Assembly: GCA_002840685.1 (NCBI GenBank)
Contig: PHBU01000004.1
Span: forward strand, 1-64,000
Direction: 5' to 3'
Source: Chloroflexi bacterium HGW-Chloroflexi-6
Lineage (GTDB): Bacteria; Chloroflexota; Anaerolineae; Anaerolineales; Villigracilaceae
DNA length: 64,000 bases
A program made the position numbers and the translations under genes. The notes under the pieces were generated by a model. It was not told where the DNA came from, did no database searches, and saw only the letters and a list, made by a program, of their open reading frames with translations. Below are positions 1 through 6,712 of the stretch, piece by piece (positions within the stretch are counted from its first letter, which is position 1; each line of letters opens with the position of its first letter).

Positions 1-658
1 CGGTCAGGGCCAGGGAAGTCTTGCCCAAACCGGGACGGGCGGCCAGAACGTACAGGGCTCCGGCCTGGAAGTTGCCCAGGCGATGGTCGAGATCGATCAG
101 GCCGCTGGGCGTGCCGGGCAGTTCGCTGATCCGGCTGAGGGCATCGATCTGATCGAAGGCCTGGCCGAGCGCATCCCGCAGCGGGACCAACTGCCCACCG
201 GTTTCGCGCAAGATCGCCCCTTCGAGAGCGGCCACAGATTGTTCAGTCGCCAGGGGCAGTTCGAGCGCCTGGTCGTTGGCCAGGGTGGCGATCTTGTTGG
301 CGGCGGTGAGCATCTGGCGCCGGACGGCGGCTTCGCGCACGATCTGGCCGTATGCATCGGCGTGCAGCGTGGTCGGGGTGGCGTTCAGCATCCCGACCAG
401 GATGGCTGCCCCGCCCACCTCCTCGAGCTGGCCCTGTTTTTCAAGGCTCTCGGAAACGGTTAGGATGTCGATCGGGACGCGGCGCTCCACGAGACGGGCG
501 AAGGCCTGCCAGACAAAACGCAGGCGATGAATGTAAAAATCTTCCGCGGCCAAAAACTCGGACAGTTCGATATAAACATCCGGGTTGATCAGGACCGCGC
601 CGATCACGGCTTCTTCGGCCTGGCGGCTGTGTGGGATGAGGGGGATTTCGTTGGACAT
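1..658 (-). CDS. dnaB: Replicative DNA helicase DnaB, C-terminal part outside the window
   Basis: This is the ring helicase that unwinds DNA at the replication fork. Translation from the ATG at 656-658 gives 219 residues. The start MSNEIPLIPHSRQAEEAVIG is a typical DnaB N-terminal domain opening (residues 1-100), followed by the linker and the start of the RecA-like domain. The Walker A motif ARPGLGKTS lies at about residues 205-213. The rest of the ATPase domain lies beyond the left edge. A clear AAGGAG ribosome site precedes the ATG. It follows a winged-helix replication gene by a few bases in the same leftward block, so it is more likely the element's own helicase than the host copy. That last point is inference; the host dnaB should be sought elsewhere in the genome. 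Confidence 0.93.
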   Translation of the reverse strand, partial: MSNEIPLIPHSRQAEEAVIGAVLINPDVYIELSEFLAAEDFYIHRLRFVWQAFARLVERRVPIDILTVSESLEKQGQLEEVGGAAILVGMLNATPTTLHADAYGQIVREAAVRRQMLTAANKIATLANDQALELPLATEQSVAALEGAILRETGGQLVPLRDALGQAFDQIDALSRISELPGTPSGLIDLDHRLGNFQAGALYVLAARPGLGKTSLALT

Positions 659-664
659 GGTTGA

Positions 665-1531
665 TTAGCTCCTTGGCTGAAAGTCTTTGATGATGTTTTC
701 TAACGTGCTTTTGATGGGCACGGGATAATCTCTTTGGGGTGTGGCCTGAGCGGCCAGGATGCTGATCATAGTTTTTGCGAGCGCGCCGGGGTGGGCCACC
801 GTGAAGGGGCTGTTCTTCCAGCGTTTCCAGGTCAGGCGAATGGCAGTTTCAAGCAAAGTGTTATATTCGGCGGCGATGCTGTTGAGTTCTTGGATGCCCT
901 TGATCCACAGGCCGAAGTCGCCGCGCTTCTGGCCTGGCGCAGGCTTTTCGGGTGGGCGCAGGTTGAAAATCTCACTAATCAGTTTTGCGCCAGGCTGGCA
1001 ATCTGCTGGAAAAGCGGCGATGCGGTCCAGGTGTGCTCCGGGGTCGGGTTTGGAAGGTTCTGGCGCAGCGGCGCGCACGGGCGCGTCAGCGCCCATGTTT
1101 TCTTTCTTCGTTAACTCTTTATTATTAATGTCGCAGTTTCCTACATCTGGATAACCTAGATGGAGGTTTCCTCGATCTGGCTCTGGCTCAGAGTTCTCAT
1201 CTTGTTCGTCAGCCGGAATAGGCTGCTCGTAAACCTCCATCACCCAGCGGATGATCTGCTGCTTCTCGTTACGTTCTACCTTGCGCCGCACATACCCTGC
1301 TGTGATGAGTTCCTTGATCCCTGACCGAACCGCATAGTCCCCGTCCGGTGAATGGTTGACCACGTCGGCTATGTTGATGATCCAATTGTCTGGGCGGCTG
1401 AGTAGATATGCCAGAATCCCTTTTGCTTTGTACGACAAGGACGGAAGCGCTAATGCGCGTTTGTCCATCATCACAAAAGGATTTTCGGGATTTTTAATCA
1501 CACGGAAGATAGTTTGGGGACGGTCTGTCAT
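665..1531 (-). CDS. Winged-helix replication initiator-like protein
   Basis: A 288-residue protein whose first 100 residues look like the winged helix-turn-helix domain of phage and plasmid replication proteins: the stretch from LSYKAKGILAYLLS to the recognition segment DGDYAVRSGIKELITAGYVRRK. The middle is proline- and charge-rich and probably disordered. The C-terminal third (from about residue 180) is helical and may be a DnaD-like or helicase-loading part, which I cannot confirm. It starts with a GAGG ribosome site and ends 6 bp before dnaB, the usual initiator/loader-helicase order. An iteron-like array lies about 120 bp upstream of its start, as for many Rep proteins. Best reading: initiator or replisome organiser of the element. 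A simple transcriptional regulator is the alternative. Confidence 0.7.
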   Translation of the reverse strand: MTDRPQTIFRVIKNPENPFVMMDKRALALPSLSYKAKGILAYLLSRPDNWIINIADVVNHSPDGDYAVRSGIKELITAGYVRRKVERNEKQQIIRWVMEVYEQPIPADEQDENSEPEPDRGNLHLGYPDVGNCDINNKELTKKENMGADAPVRAAAPEPSKPDPGAHLDRIAAFPADCQPGAKLISEIFNLRPPEKPAPGQKRGDFGLWIKGIQELNSIAAEYNTLLETAIRLTWKRWKNSPFTVAHPGALAKTMISILAAQATPQRDYPVPIKSTLENIIKDFQPRS

Positions 1532-1538
1532 AGAGCGA

Positions 1539-1784
1539 TTACCTCAGCGAGAAACGCAACAGGAAGGCCGCTGCGCGGCGATGTTTTGGAGCCATGCCAC
1601 GGGTCGTGTGGGGAAAATCAGCCGCCTTATTGCTCCATTTGGCGGGCATGATATACACGCCTGGGTACACGCTGCGGGTACACGGGGCTACACGGACGTA
1701 CACGGAGCGGGTAAACGTATCGTGTACCGCAGATGTTCCGATAAAAAAATGAGTGCGCTTTTGGCGGAAACCAACCTGCTTCAT
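1539..1784 (-). CDS. Doubtful small ORF overlapping the iteron-like array
   Basis: An 81-codon reading frame whose ATG overlaps the stop codon of the upstream gene (ATGA), as in coupled translation. The product is basic and matches no family I know. Its middle (repeated TRSVY-like units) is simply the translation of the TACACG repeat array, which argues that the DNA, not the peptide, is under selection. I keep it only because of the overlap. Confidence 0.2.
   Translation of the reverse strand: MKQVGFRQKRTHFFIGTSAVHDTFTRSVYVRVAPCTRSVYPGVYIMPAKWSNKAADFPHTTRGMAPKHRRAAAFLLRFSLR
1654..1726. repeat. Iteron-like array of TACACG repeats
   Basis: Five exact TACACG hexamers begin at 1654, 1666, 1679, 1689 and 1699. 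A variant TAAACG begins at 1712 and an inverted CGTGTA lies at 1721-1726. Spacing is 10 to 13 bp, about one helical turn, so bound proteins would sit on one face of the DNA. The array lies between a parA-linked DNA-binding gene and a replication gene, where plasmid origins or partition centromeres are found. Which of the two it is cannot be told from sequence alone. Confidence 0.6.
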
Positions 1785-2416
1785 GTCGTGCTCCAGCCGG
1801 AAACTTCCTGGGAGGCAATCGCTTGCAGGGAGAGTTTCAGCCGTCCACAGCTGTACTCCTCGATCGCATAAGCCAGCAGGCGGGTCACCATCGCCCCCAG
1901 CGCAACGTTGTATTCAGCCGCCAGCGACTTCAGGCGGTTATGAACTTCGCGTCCCCAACGAAACCCAAACGGGGTGCGCTTGCGGGGCGGCGCAATCAAT
2001 TTCTTCTGGCGCTGTTTGCGGGTCCGGTCTGGCTTGATCGGTTGCGACCAGGTCTGGATCTTTTCCCAGGTCAGCACCATCTGGGTGCTTTTCGGGTTTG
2101 GGTTGGGATGTGACTCCATCCAGATCTTGCCCTGGTCGTACATCGCCAGAGCAAAGTCGATCAGTTGAATTGCAACCGTGGAAATATTGTTGATCTCCAA
2201 CTGGGTGGCAATCCCGGCCACAGCGTAGTAAACCTCCGGGTTGGTCAGGTCATAGCGGAAGGGAGAATTGACCTGGTCCCAGGTGGGGGAGCCATCCTTC
2301 TTCGTCTTGCGCGGCTTTTGGGATTGAGGGGATTTCAGGGTCAGGCCATCCAGGAGCGAACTCGGGGCGGCCTGGATGGCATCTGGAGTGGGGAGTTTTC
2401 GCTCGGCTTTGGACAT
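1781..2416 (-). CDS. ParA-linked DNA-binding protein with ribbon-helix-helix-like C-terminus
   Basis: A 211-residue protein starting 4 bp after parA, so the two are co-transcribed. The N-terminal 130 residues are of unknown fold and rich in Lys and Pro. The C-terminal part, from the basic patch KRTPFGFRWGREVHNRLKSL through the helices ending AIEEYSCGRLKL, has the pattern of a ribbon-helix-helix domain: a short strand, then two amphipathic helices. Many plasmid partition partners (ParG, ParR and similar) are ribbon-helix-helix proteins encoded just after ParA. I infer that this is the centromere-binding partner, acting on the repeat array just downstream. No ParB-type motif is seen. Confidence 0.5.
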   Translation of the reverse strand: MSKAERKLPTPDAIQAAPSSLLDGLTLKSPQSQKPRKTKKDGSPTWDQVNSPFRYDLTNPEVYYAVAGIATQLEINNISTVAIQLIDFALAMYDQGKIWMESHPNPNPKSTQMVLTWEKIQTWSQPIKPDRTRKQRQKKLIAPPRKRTPFGFRWGREVHNRLKSLAAEYNVALGAMVTRLLAYAIEEYSCGRLKLSLQAIASQEVSGWSTT

Positions 2417-2420
2417 CTTT

Positions 2421-3221
2421 TTAGCCTTTCAGGATTGTCTTGCCCAGGGCCGAATACTCCTGCGCGGCGCGGCGGACATAGCTGTTGGTCTTCTCGGCCT
2501 CGGCCTTCTCGAAGATCGTCATCTGGTTGGCGGGCAGCTCGCGGATGGCCGTGCATTCGTGGATGGGCGAGAGGGCCAGAACGCCAAAGGCCTGCTGGAG
2601 ATGCAACAAGCCTTCGCGGCGTTCCACGGTACGCTCATCGTAGAAGGTGGGAAGGATCCCGGCCAGGCAGCCCTGCCAGCCGCGCTGGGTGAGCGCTTTG
2701 AGAGTAGCTACAGTCTGGTATGCGCCCTGGATGGCGGCGGTCTCACTGGCGACCGGCACCAGCACTTCATCTGCGGCCCAGAGGGCTAGTTCGAGAATAC
2801 CGCCCAGGGACGGGGCTGTATCCAGGATGACCAGATCGTAGCGGGCGAACTGCTCGGAAACGGCCTGGCGGATCAGGTTCAGATCGCGTTCGCCGGTTAG
2901 CATGATCGCCTGGGCATTGGCCGTTTCTGAGCTGCCCGGCAAGATCGAAATCTGGCTGCGCTCAGCGCTGACGATAAAGCTGCGGATTTGGGCGGACTTA
3001 TCGTTGCCCATCAGGCTGGCCAGGCCGGGGATATAAGCGGCCAGCAGGTTATAAGCGCCCGGCCTGGGCTGGTGACCGAGGTAAGTAGCCAGGTTGCCCT
3101 GCGGGTCCAGGTCCACCAGGAGCACCTTCTTCCCGGCCAGGGCCAGTGCAGCGGCCAGATTTACGGCGGTGGTGGTCTTGCCTGTGCCGCCTTTTTGGTT
3201 TGCAACAGTAATGATTTTCAT
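2421..3221 (-). CDS. parA: ParA-family partition ATPase
   Basis: A 266-residue ATPase of the ParA/MinD class, which positions plasmids or chromosomal loci by ATP-driven cycling on the nucleoid. The deviant Walker A motif KGGTGKTTTAVNLAAAL is at residues 10-26, the A' motif LVDLDPQGNLATYLG at about 35-49, and the Walker B region DLVILDTAPSLGG at about 129-141. There is no N-terminal helix-turn-helix, so this is the short (type Ib or chromosomal-like) form. It lies in a leftward block with a DNA-binding partner and replication genes, so it most likely maintains the extrachromosomal form of the element. Confidence 0.95.
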   Translation of the reverse strand: MKIITVANQKGGTGKTTTAVNLAAALALAGKKVLLVDLDPQGNLATYLGHQPRPGAYNLLAAYIPGLASLMGNDKSAQIRSFIVSAERSQISILPGSSETANAQAIMLTGERDLNLIRQAVSEQFARYDLVILDTAPSLGGILELALWAADEVLVPVASETAAIQGAYQTVATLKALTQRGWQGCLAGILPTFYDERTVERREGLLHLQQAFGVLALSPIHECTAIRELPANQMTIFEKAEAEKTNSYVRRAAQEYSALGKTILKG

Positions 3222-3224
3222 GGA

Positions 3225-3560
3225 TTACGGATTCTCCTCGCAAAAATATTTTGAATTGACCCAGCCACTTGTGGTCTCGGCCCAGGTGGCGCCATCGACC
3301 GTGGTGGTGTAGGTGTGAACGGTGATCGTTTCCCCGCGCGCCAGGCTGGCGATGATCGGATGGGTTACCCCGGCATCCTGGCGGACATTCAGCCAGTCCG
3401 CGCAGATCCTGGCAACCTGGAGTGTGGGGGAGACAGGTTGAACATCAGGCGTGTTGTTCATGGTTGGGGTGGCGGTCGCTGTTGCTGCACTGTCCAGGTT
3501 TGGGCTGGGCGAGCAGGCTTGGAGCAAGATGATCAACAGAAGCAGGTGTATTTTTTTCAT
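3225..3560 (-). CDS. Small SH3-domain lipoprotein
   Basis: A 111-residue protein with a lipoprotein signal: a charged MKK start, a hydrophobic run of about 11 residues, then a lipobox-like LLQAC with the Cys at residue 16. A short Thr/Ala/Pro-rich linker follows. From about residue 48 comes a bacterial SH3 domain (WLNVRQDAGVTHPIIASLARGETITV ... GWVNSKYF). Such domains bind cell-wall or protein ligands outside the membrane. It sits between an unknown small gene, which it overlaps by 4 bp, and parA. It may be a surface or exclusion factor of the element; no specific role is shown. Confidence 0.8.
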   Translation of the reverse strand: MKKIHLLLLIILLQACSPSPNLDSAATATATPTMNNTPDVQPVSPTLQVARICADWLNVRQDAGVTHPIIASLARGETITVHTYTTTVDGATWAETTSGWVNSKYFCEENP

Positions 3561-3748
3561 AACAGGGCCTTTCCTTCATCAGAAAATTGAGCATTTGGGA
3601 TGACCGCCACCGCCAGCGGTTGTCCATTTTTCTCGCGCAGGTTCAACCATTTTGCGCCAGCCGCCGCCAGCGCAGAGAGCAGGATGTGGCGGGCTTCCTG
3701 CGGCAGCGGATCGCGTTTTGCGCTGCCTGCTCTGCGTGTTCCCTGCAC
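3557..3748 (-). CDS. Small unknown protein, start uncertain
   Basis: A 63-codon frame from a GTG at 3746-3748 that overlaps the lipoprotein start by 4 bp (ATGA). The reading stays open upstream to beyond 3850 with plausible residues (LHLEEAQPIRAKPFQV), but no ATG, GTG or TTG lies between the GTG and the stop of the preceding gene. The true start may therefore be this GTG or a rare CTG. The product (KWLNLREKNGQPLAVAVIPN ...) matches nothing I recognise. The GTG lies inside one arm of a perfect 15-bp inverted repeat, so initiation may depend on RNA folding. Confidence 0.5.
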   Translation of the reverse strand: MQGTRRAGSAKRDPLPQEARHILLSALAAAGAKWLNLREKNGQPLAVAVIPNAQFSDEGKALL

Positions 3749-3795
3749 CTGGAAGGGCTTGGCCCGGATGGGCTGGGCCTCTTCCAGGTGCAGGG
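3741..3795. repeat. Perfect 15-bp inverted repeat with nested stem
   Basis: CCCTGCACCTGGAAG at 3741-3755 is matched exactly in inverse by 3781-3795. The 25-nt loop contains a further GGCCC/GGGCC pair (3761-3765 with 3775-3779). There is no T-run beside it, so it is not a classic terminator. It lies just after the stop of the membrane-protein gene and covers the likely start of the next gene. Confidence 0.85.
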
Positions 3796-3807
3796 TGGGG
3801 GACTGGC

Positions 3808-4632
3808 CTAGGAAAAATCCGGGGCATCGCCTGACTTGTGGCCGTTGCCACTGAACGCCTGGATGGGTTTCTCAGGGATGTTCAGCGCCGAAGCCATAAC
3901 CTGGGATTGTTTGCCGGGAACGTAGGCTTGCTTGGGTGCGTGGTAGGGGCGGCCTTCGATCTCGGCAATCGCCCGGCGCAGGTTCTCATAACCGTATTCT
4001 TCAGCGATGCGCCGCTCCAGTTCCAGCCGGGTGCGCGCGCTTTTCAGGATGCTTTCAGCAACAGATGCGCTGGCTTCGGCCAATTGCTGGCGGGCAATTG
4101 CCTGGGCGGTCAGGCGGTGGGCTCTGATGTCCGGATGGCTGTAGAAATAAGCCAGGAACAGGATCGCGTGAACGGAGAGACTGATGGCCAGCAGCCCCAA
4201 CAATCCTTCGGCGTTGGCTGCCTGGCCGTTGATCACCATAAAATCAGCCGTACCGATCAGCACCCCCAAGAACAGAGATAGGGAGATACCCAGCCAGGCC
4301 AGTCCGCGCATAATTCCAGAAGCTTTCGCGTGTTGGACCGCGACCTCCCACAAAATGAACGGGAAGAAGGTGGCCAGGACGGCAAACCAGGCTTTCCATA
4401 CTTCGCCGGTGTTTTGCAGAGCAAAGTCATAAACGCGATATTCGCCGATTGCGAGCAGCAGATTACCTGCAATAAACGCCAGGGTGGGGGACTTATCTTT
4501 GATCCAGTCGAAGACCCCGATCTGGGTGACTGCGGATTCAAAGAGCGGTTCATGTTCGACTTCGAGTTCGGTGCCTTGCTGGGGAGCAAACGGGTTGGCG
4601 ACGGGTGTTGTGTAACGAGCGGTTGTGTTCAT
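3808..4632 (-). CDS. Membrane protein of the element, about four TM helices and a helical tail
   Basis: A 274-residue protein with no family I recognise. Residues 1-45 are soluble. Hydrophobic segments lie at about 50-66, 81-97, 111-131 and 144-166, suggesting four membrane helices. Residues 175-225 form a charged, probably coiled-coil stretch (ARQQLAEASASVAESILKSA ... ELERRIAEEYGYE). The tail is polar and probably disordered. A strong ribosome site (AGGAGG) precedes the ATG. It lies in the leftward early block of the element beside an FtsK-like protein, so a role in DNA transfer or membrane anchoring is possible but unproven. Confidence 0.65.
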   Translation of the reverse strand: MNTTARYTTPVANPFAPQQGTELEVEHEPLFESAVTQIGVFDWIKDKSPTLAFIAGNLLLAIGEYRVYDFALQNTGEVWKAWFAVLATFFPFILWEVAVQHAKASGIMRGLAWLGISLSLFLGVLIGTADFMVINGQAANAEGLLGLLAISLSVHAILFLAYFYSHPDIRAHRLTAQAIARQQLAEASASVAESILKSARTRLELERRIAEEYGYENLRRAIAEIEGRPYHAPKQAYVPGKQSQVMASALNIPEKPIQAFSGNGHKSGDAPDFS

Positions 4633-4644
4633 GATGGATACCTC

Positions 4645-5310
4645 CTATTGGGTGACGGGTGTGAATGTCAGCCAGCGGGACTGATGACGAAAGGCAAACT
4701 GCCCGTTGGCGGGTGATGTGCTGAGGGTGGTTGGGGCGGTAAGGTCGAACAGGGTAGGGAAGTCACGGATTTCACCGATCAGGATTTTGGTGAAAATCGA
4801 ACGGAAGCGGTAAGCATTGTGCGGGTTCGCGGTAACGATCAGATGAAACTGCGGGGCGTTTGCCAACAATGACAGTGAGCGGTATTCGATGTCCCAGCCT
4901 ACGCCGAGGTTGTCCAGCAGGATCGGCAGTCTGGGTGCGGAAGGTTTCCGCATGTGGTACTGCAGGATATCGCCCATCCGTTTTGGGCTGACGGCGGCGA
5001 CCATCGGATTGATGCCGTGCCAGCGCTCTGGCGTTCTGGAGACGATGACCGCGCCAATCGATGTTTGCCTGCCTGGAAATTTGGCGGTTGCCGCAATCGT
5101 TCCCAACAGGGCTTGCAGGCTGGCGGCGTGGTCACCGGTAGCCAACATGGCCGGGCTTCTGGTGATGTTGGCGATAACTGGCAGGCCGTCTGCGGCCAGG
5201 CCGAGGGCGTAGGTGTTAGGGGGCTGTGTGCTAGTTTGCAGTTGTTGCAGAGACAGCTTGGATGCTTGTGTTTTCGTGATTGGGGTAGACAGGCGTGATA
5301 TTATTTGCAT
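4645..5310 (-). CDS. FtsK/TraG-like protein with a degraded Walker A motif
   Basis: A 221-residue protein with a good AAGGAG ribosome site. The segment ALGLAADGLPVIANITRSPAMLATGDHAASLQALLG has the layout of the FtsK/SpoIIIE core just before and through the P-loop (family pattern: [23 protein letters not shown]). Where the family has GxxGxGKS, this protein has GDHAASLQ, so the nucleotide-binding Gly-Lys-Ser is gone. Later, LPILLDNLGVGWD resembles a Walker B strand, and FHLIVTANPHNAYRFRSIF resembles the sensor region. I infer an ATPase-like but probably inactive relative, perhaps a structural or regulatory partner of a pump encoded elsewhere on the element. Confidence 0.5.
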   Translation of the reverse strand: MQIISRLSTPITKTQASKLSLQQLQTSTQPPNTYALGLAADGLPVIANITRSPAMLATGDHAASLQALLGTIAATAKFPGRQTSIGAVIVSRTPERWHGINPMVAAVSPKRMGDILQYHMRKPSAPRLPILLDNLGVGWDIEYRSLSLLANAPQFHLIVTANPHNAYRFRSIFTKILIGEIRDFPTLFDLTAPTTLSTSPANGQFAFRHQSRWLTFTPVTQ

Positions 5311-5403
5311 AAGTTGTGTCTCCTTCTGGAAAGTTAGTTATCGAGTTTGGTAGGTGAGGTGAAAACCACGTGTTCGAATGCCCATGTCTCGCCAGCTCCG
5401 CTT

Positions 5404-5604
5404 TTAGTTGCTGACATCTACCATTGACGGAATTGCGACGATCTTGGCATCTTCTGGTTTCGCTTCGGCCTGCTCGCCGAATGCGGCCTTCATGCGCTGA
5501 TCTGCCAGCGCGCGCGCCGCCATGTCGGCTTGGTAGCGACGGATGTGGTTTGCTAGAGATTGCAGTGCATGGATGCTGGGTTGGGCGCTGGGCTGGATGT
5601 TCAT
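5404..5604 (-). CDS. Small unknown protein
   Basis: A 66-residue polar, alanine-rich protein that I do not recognise. It is predicted to be mostly helical (HALQSLANHIRRYQADMAAR). It starts 2 bp after the Cro-like gene, with an AAGGGG ribosome site, so it belongs to the same leftward transcript. The position, just behind a phage-type switch, is where small regulatory or anti-host proteins are often encoded; no function is claimed. Confidence 0.6.
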   Translation of the reverse strand: MNIQPSAQPSIHALQSLANHIRRYQADMAARALADQRMKAAFGEQAEAKPEDAKIVAIPSMVDVSN

Positions 5605-5606
5605 GA

Positions 5607-5888
5607 TTACCCCTTGGTGACTGGGATGGTGGTATTGGCAGATGCGGGCAGGGTCTCGGTAGATACAACTTCAGTCGTGCTGGCCAGGGCCAGCACTTCG
5701 CCGGCGGCTTGAGAGCCATAGGCCATTACAAAACGCCCTAGCGTTTCGGTGGTCACGTTAGCCTGGCCGCGGAGCAGCGACCAGGCGTAGGCTGACGAGT
5801 AGCCCATCTTGCGAGCGAAATCAACCGGACGAACGCCCTGCTGTTCGACCCACTGGGCCATTGCGGTTTTGAGATTGATTTCGGTCAT
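5607..5888 (-). CDS. Small helix-turn-helix protein (Cro-like position)
   Basis: A 93-residue protein with a helix-turn-helix pattern in residues 8-60 (WVEQQGVRPVDFARKMGYSSAYAWSLLRGQANVTTETLGRF). A low-complexity Thr/Val/Ala tail follows. It is divergent from an XRE-type repressor gene across about 100 bp that contain palindromes. By position it is the first gene of the leftward early operon, as Cro is in lambdoid phages. I infer that it competes with or counteracts the repressor. An excisionase or antitoxin is possible instead. Confidence 0.7.
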   Translation of the reverse strand: MTEINLKTAMAQWVEQQGVRPVDFARKMGYSSAYAWSLLRGQANVTTETLGRFVMAYGSQAAGEVLALASTTEVVSTETLPASANTTIPVTKG

Positions 5889-5914
5889 GACGGTTTCCTT
5901 CTTGCTTTGAAATA

Positions 5915-5940
5915 ATAATTCTTTCTGTAGAAAGAATTAT
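5915..5940. promoter_or_regulatory. 26-bp operator-like palindrome
   Basis: ATAATTCTTTCT at 5915-5926 and its exact inverse at 5929-5940 are separated by GT. It lies 27 bp upstream of the leftward Cro-like gene's start, in the divergent control region. A repressor dimer site is the natural reading. Confidence 0.75.
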
Positions 5941-5967
5941 ACACACATATATAGTTATGTCAATACA

Positions 5968-5984
5968 GAAAGATTATATCTTTC
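5968..5984. promoter_or_regulatory. Second operator-like palindrome
   Basis: GAAAGAT at 5968-5974 and ATCTTTC at 5978-5984 form an inverted pair around TAT. It shares the CTTTC/GAAAG half-site with the 26-bp palindrome and lies directly upstream of the repressor start. Confidence 0.6.
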
Positions 5985-5991
5985 CAAAGAA

Positions 5992-6360
5992 ATGGAAAAG
6001 TGTGGCAAAATGCTTTCTATGGAAAGTTTTTCCGGATGGCTTTTACGAGAATTGAAAGTGCGGGATATGTCTCAGTCTGACTTGGCGAGAATTGCCGGAT
6101 TGGGAAGTGGCACCATTAGCAATATTGTGAGTGGCAACCGTAAGGTCGGTCAGGAAACATTGGTAAAAATTGCTCACGCTCTGCGACTTCCCGATGAAAC
6201 AGTCTTCCGTGCTGCCGGCTTGCTGCCGCAGGTCAGCGAAGAAGACGCCAAATTCAAAGATTGGAAATACCTGCTCGAAAGACTCAGCGAGCGCGATTTC
6301 AGCATCTTGCGCGATCTGGCCGAAAAGATGGTTAGCGAAAACGAAAAAGAGCGGGATTGA
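5992..6360 (+). CDS. XRE-family repressor
   Basis: A 122-residue protein with a classic XRE/cI-type helix-turn-helix: MSQSDLARIAGLGSGTISNIVSG at about residues 26-48, within a five-helix domain spanning about 10-75. The C-terminal part is short and helical (DWKYLLERLSERDFSILRDL), probably for dimerisation. There is no LexA-like peptidase domain, so RecA-stimulated self-cleavage is not expected. Alternative ATG codons at 6010 and 6019 are possible starts. A third CTTTC/GAAAG site (6013-6026) lies across them, which fits autoregulation. It is the only rightward gene in this part of the element and probably keeps the leftward block silent. Confidence 0.85.
   Translation: MEKCGKMLSMESFSGWLLRELKVRDMSQSDLARIAGLGSGTISNIVSGNRKVGQETLVKIAHALRLPDETVFRAAGLLPQVSEEDAKFKDWKYLLERLSERDFSILRDLAEKMVSENEKERD
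6013..6026. promoter_or_regulatory. Third operator-like half-site pair, over the repressor start
   Basis: CTTTC-TATG-GAAAG, an inverted 5-bp pair matching the other two sites. It overlaps the possible repressor start codons at 6010 and 6019, as an autoregulatory site would. Confidence 0.45.
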
Positions 6361-6426
6361 GTGCCTTCAATCCACGAAAAGTAGATAACGGATAGCCCTA
6401 AGTAGGGATGGGGTCCGGTCTAAATG

Positions 6427-6462
6427 TCAAACGCCCCCAGGAAGGTTCCTGAGGGCGTTTGA
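6427..6462. terminator. Long hairpin, probable terminator of the repressor gene
   Basis: A 17-bp stem with one mismatch (TCAAACGCCCCCAGGAA against its inverse at 6446-6462) and a 2-nt loop. It lies 67 bp after the repressor stop. No clear T-run follows, so it may act weakly or in both directions. Confidence 0.6.
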
Positions 6463-6712
6463 TGTTATGGAATTAGATCTTATAAGGTGGCTTGTATCTT
6501 TTGCGAATGCGAGAATCTCCGAATAGCCGGTTATGATGCGGTGTTTTGAAACAAGAAGGCAATGCCGGAAAATTTATGCCGTTACCCCCTTGCTAGTGCC
6601 GGAACTTTGTGCCTTTTTCTCATCAAATCGCCTTTAACATCTGTTTTTTGGGGCGATTTCAGGCATTCGGCTGGCAGTTTTCCAGAACGTATATTTAAAG
6701 AACGGGTGCGTT
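6463..6712. other. Non-coding leader of the recombinase gene
   Basis: No gene is supported here. It holds an 8-bp inverted pair AAATCGCC (6625-6632) / GGCGATTT (6652-6659) and short TGCCGGAA repeats near 6563 and 6596. Serine recombinases often act on sites beside their own gene, so an attachment or regulatory site could lie here. No duplicated core is visible. Confidence 0.3.

Noticed and set aside
3579..3851. Leftward 90-codon ORF overlapping the small unknown gene
   Set aside because: The product is Pro/Arg-rich in the way off-frame readings of GC-rich genes are. The frame ending at 3557 has better residues and couples to the lipoprotein start.
5231..5719. Leftward 162-codon ORF
   Set aside because: It crosses the starts and ends of three better-supported genes in another frame, and its residues look random.
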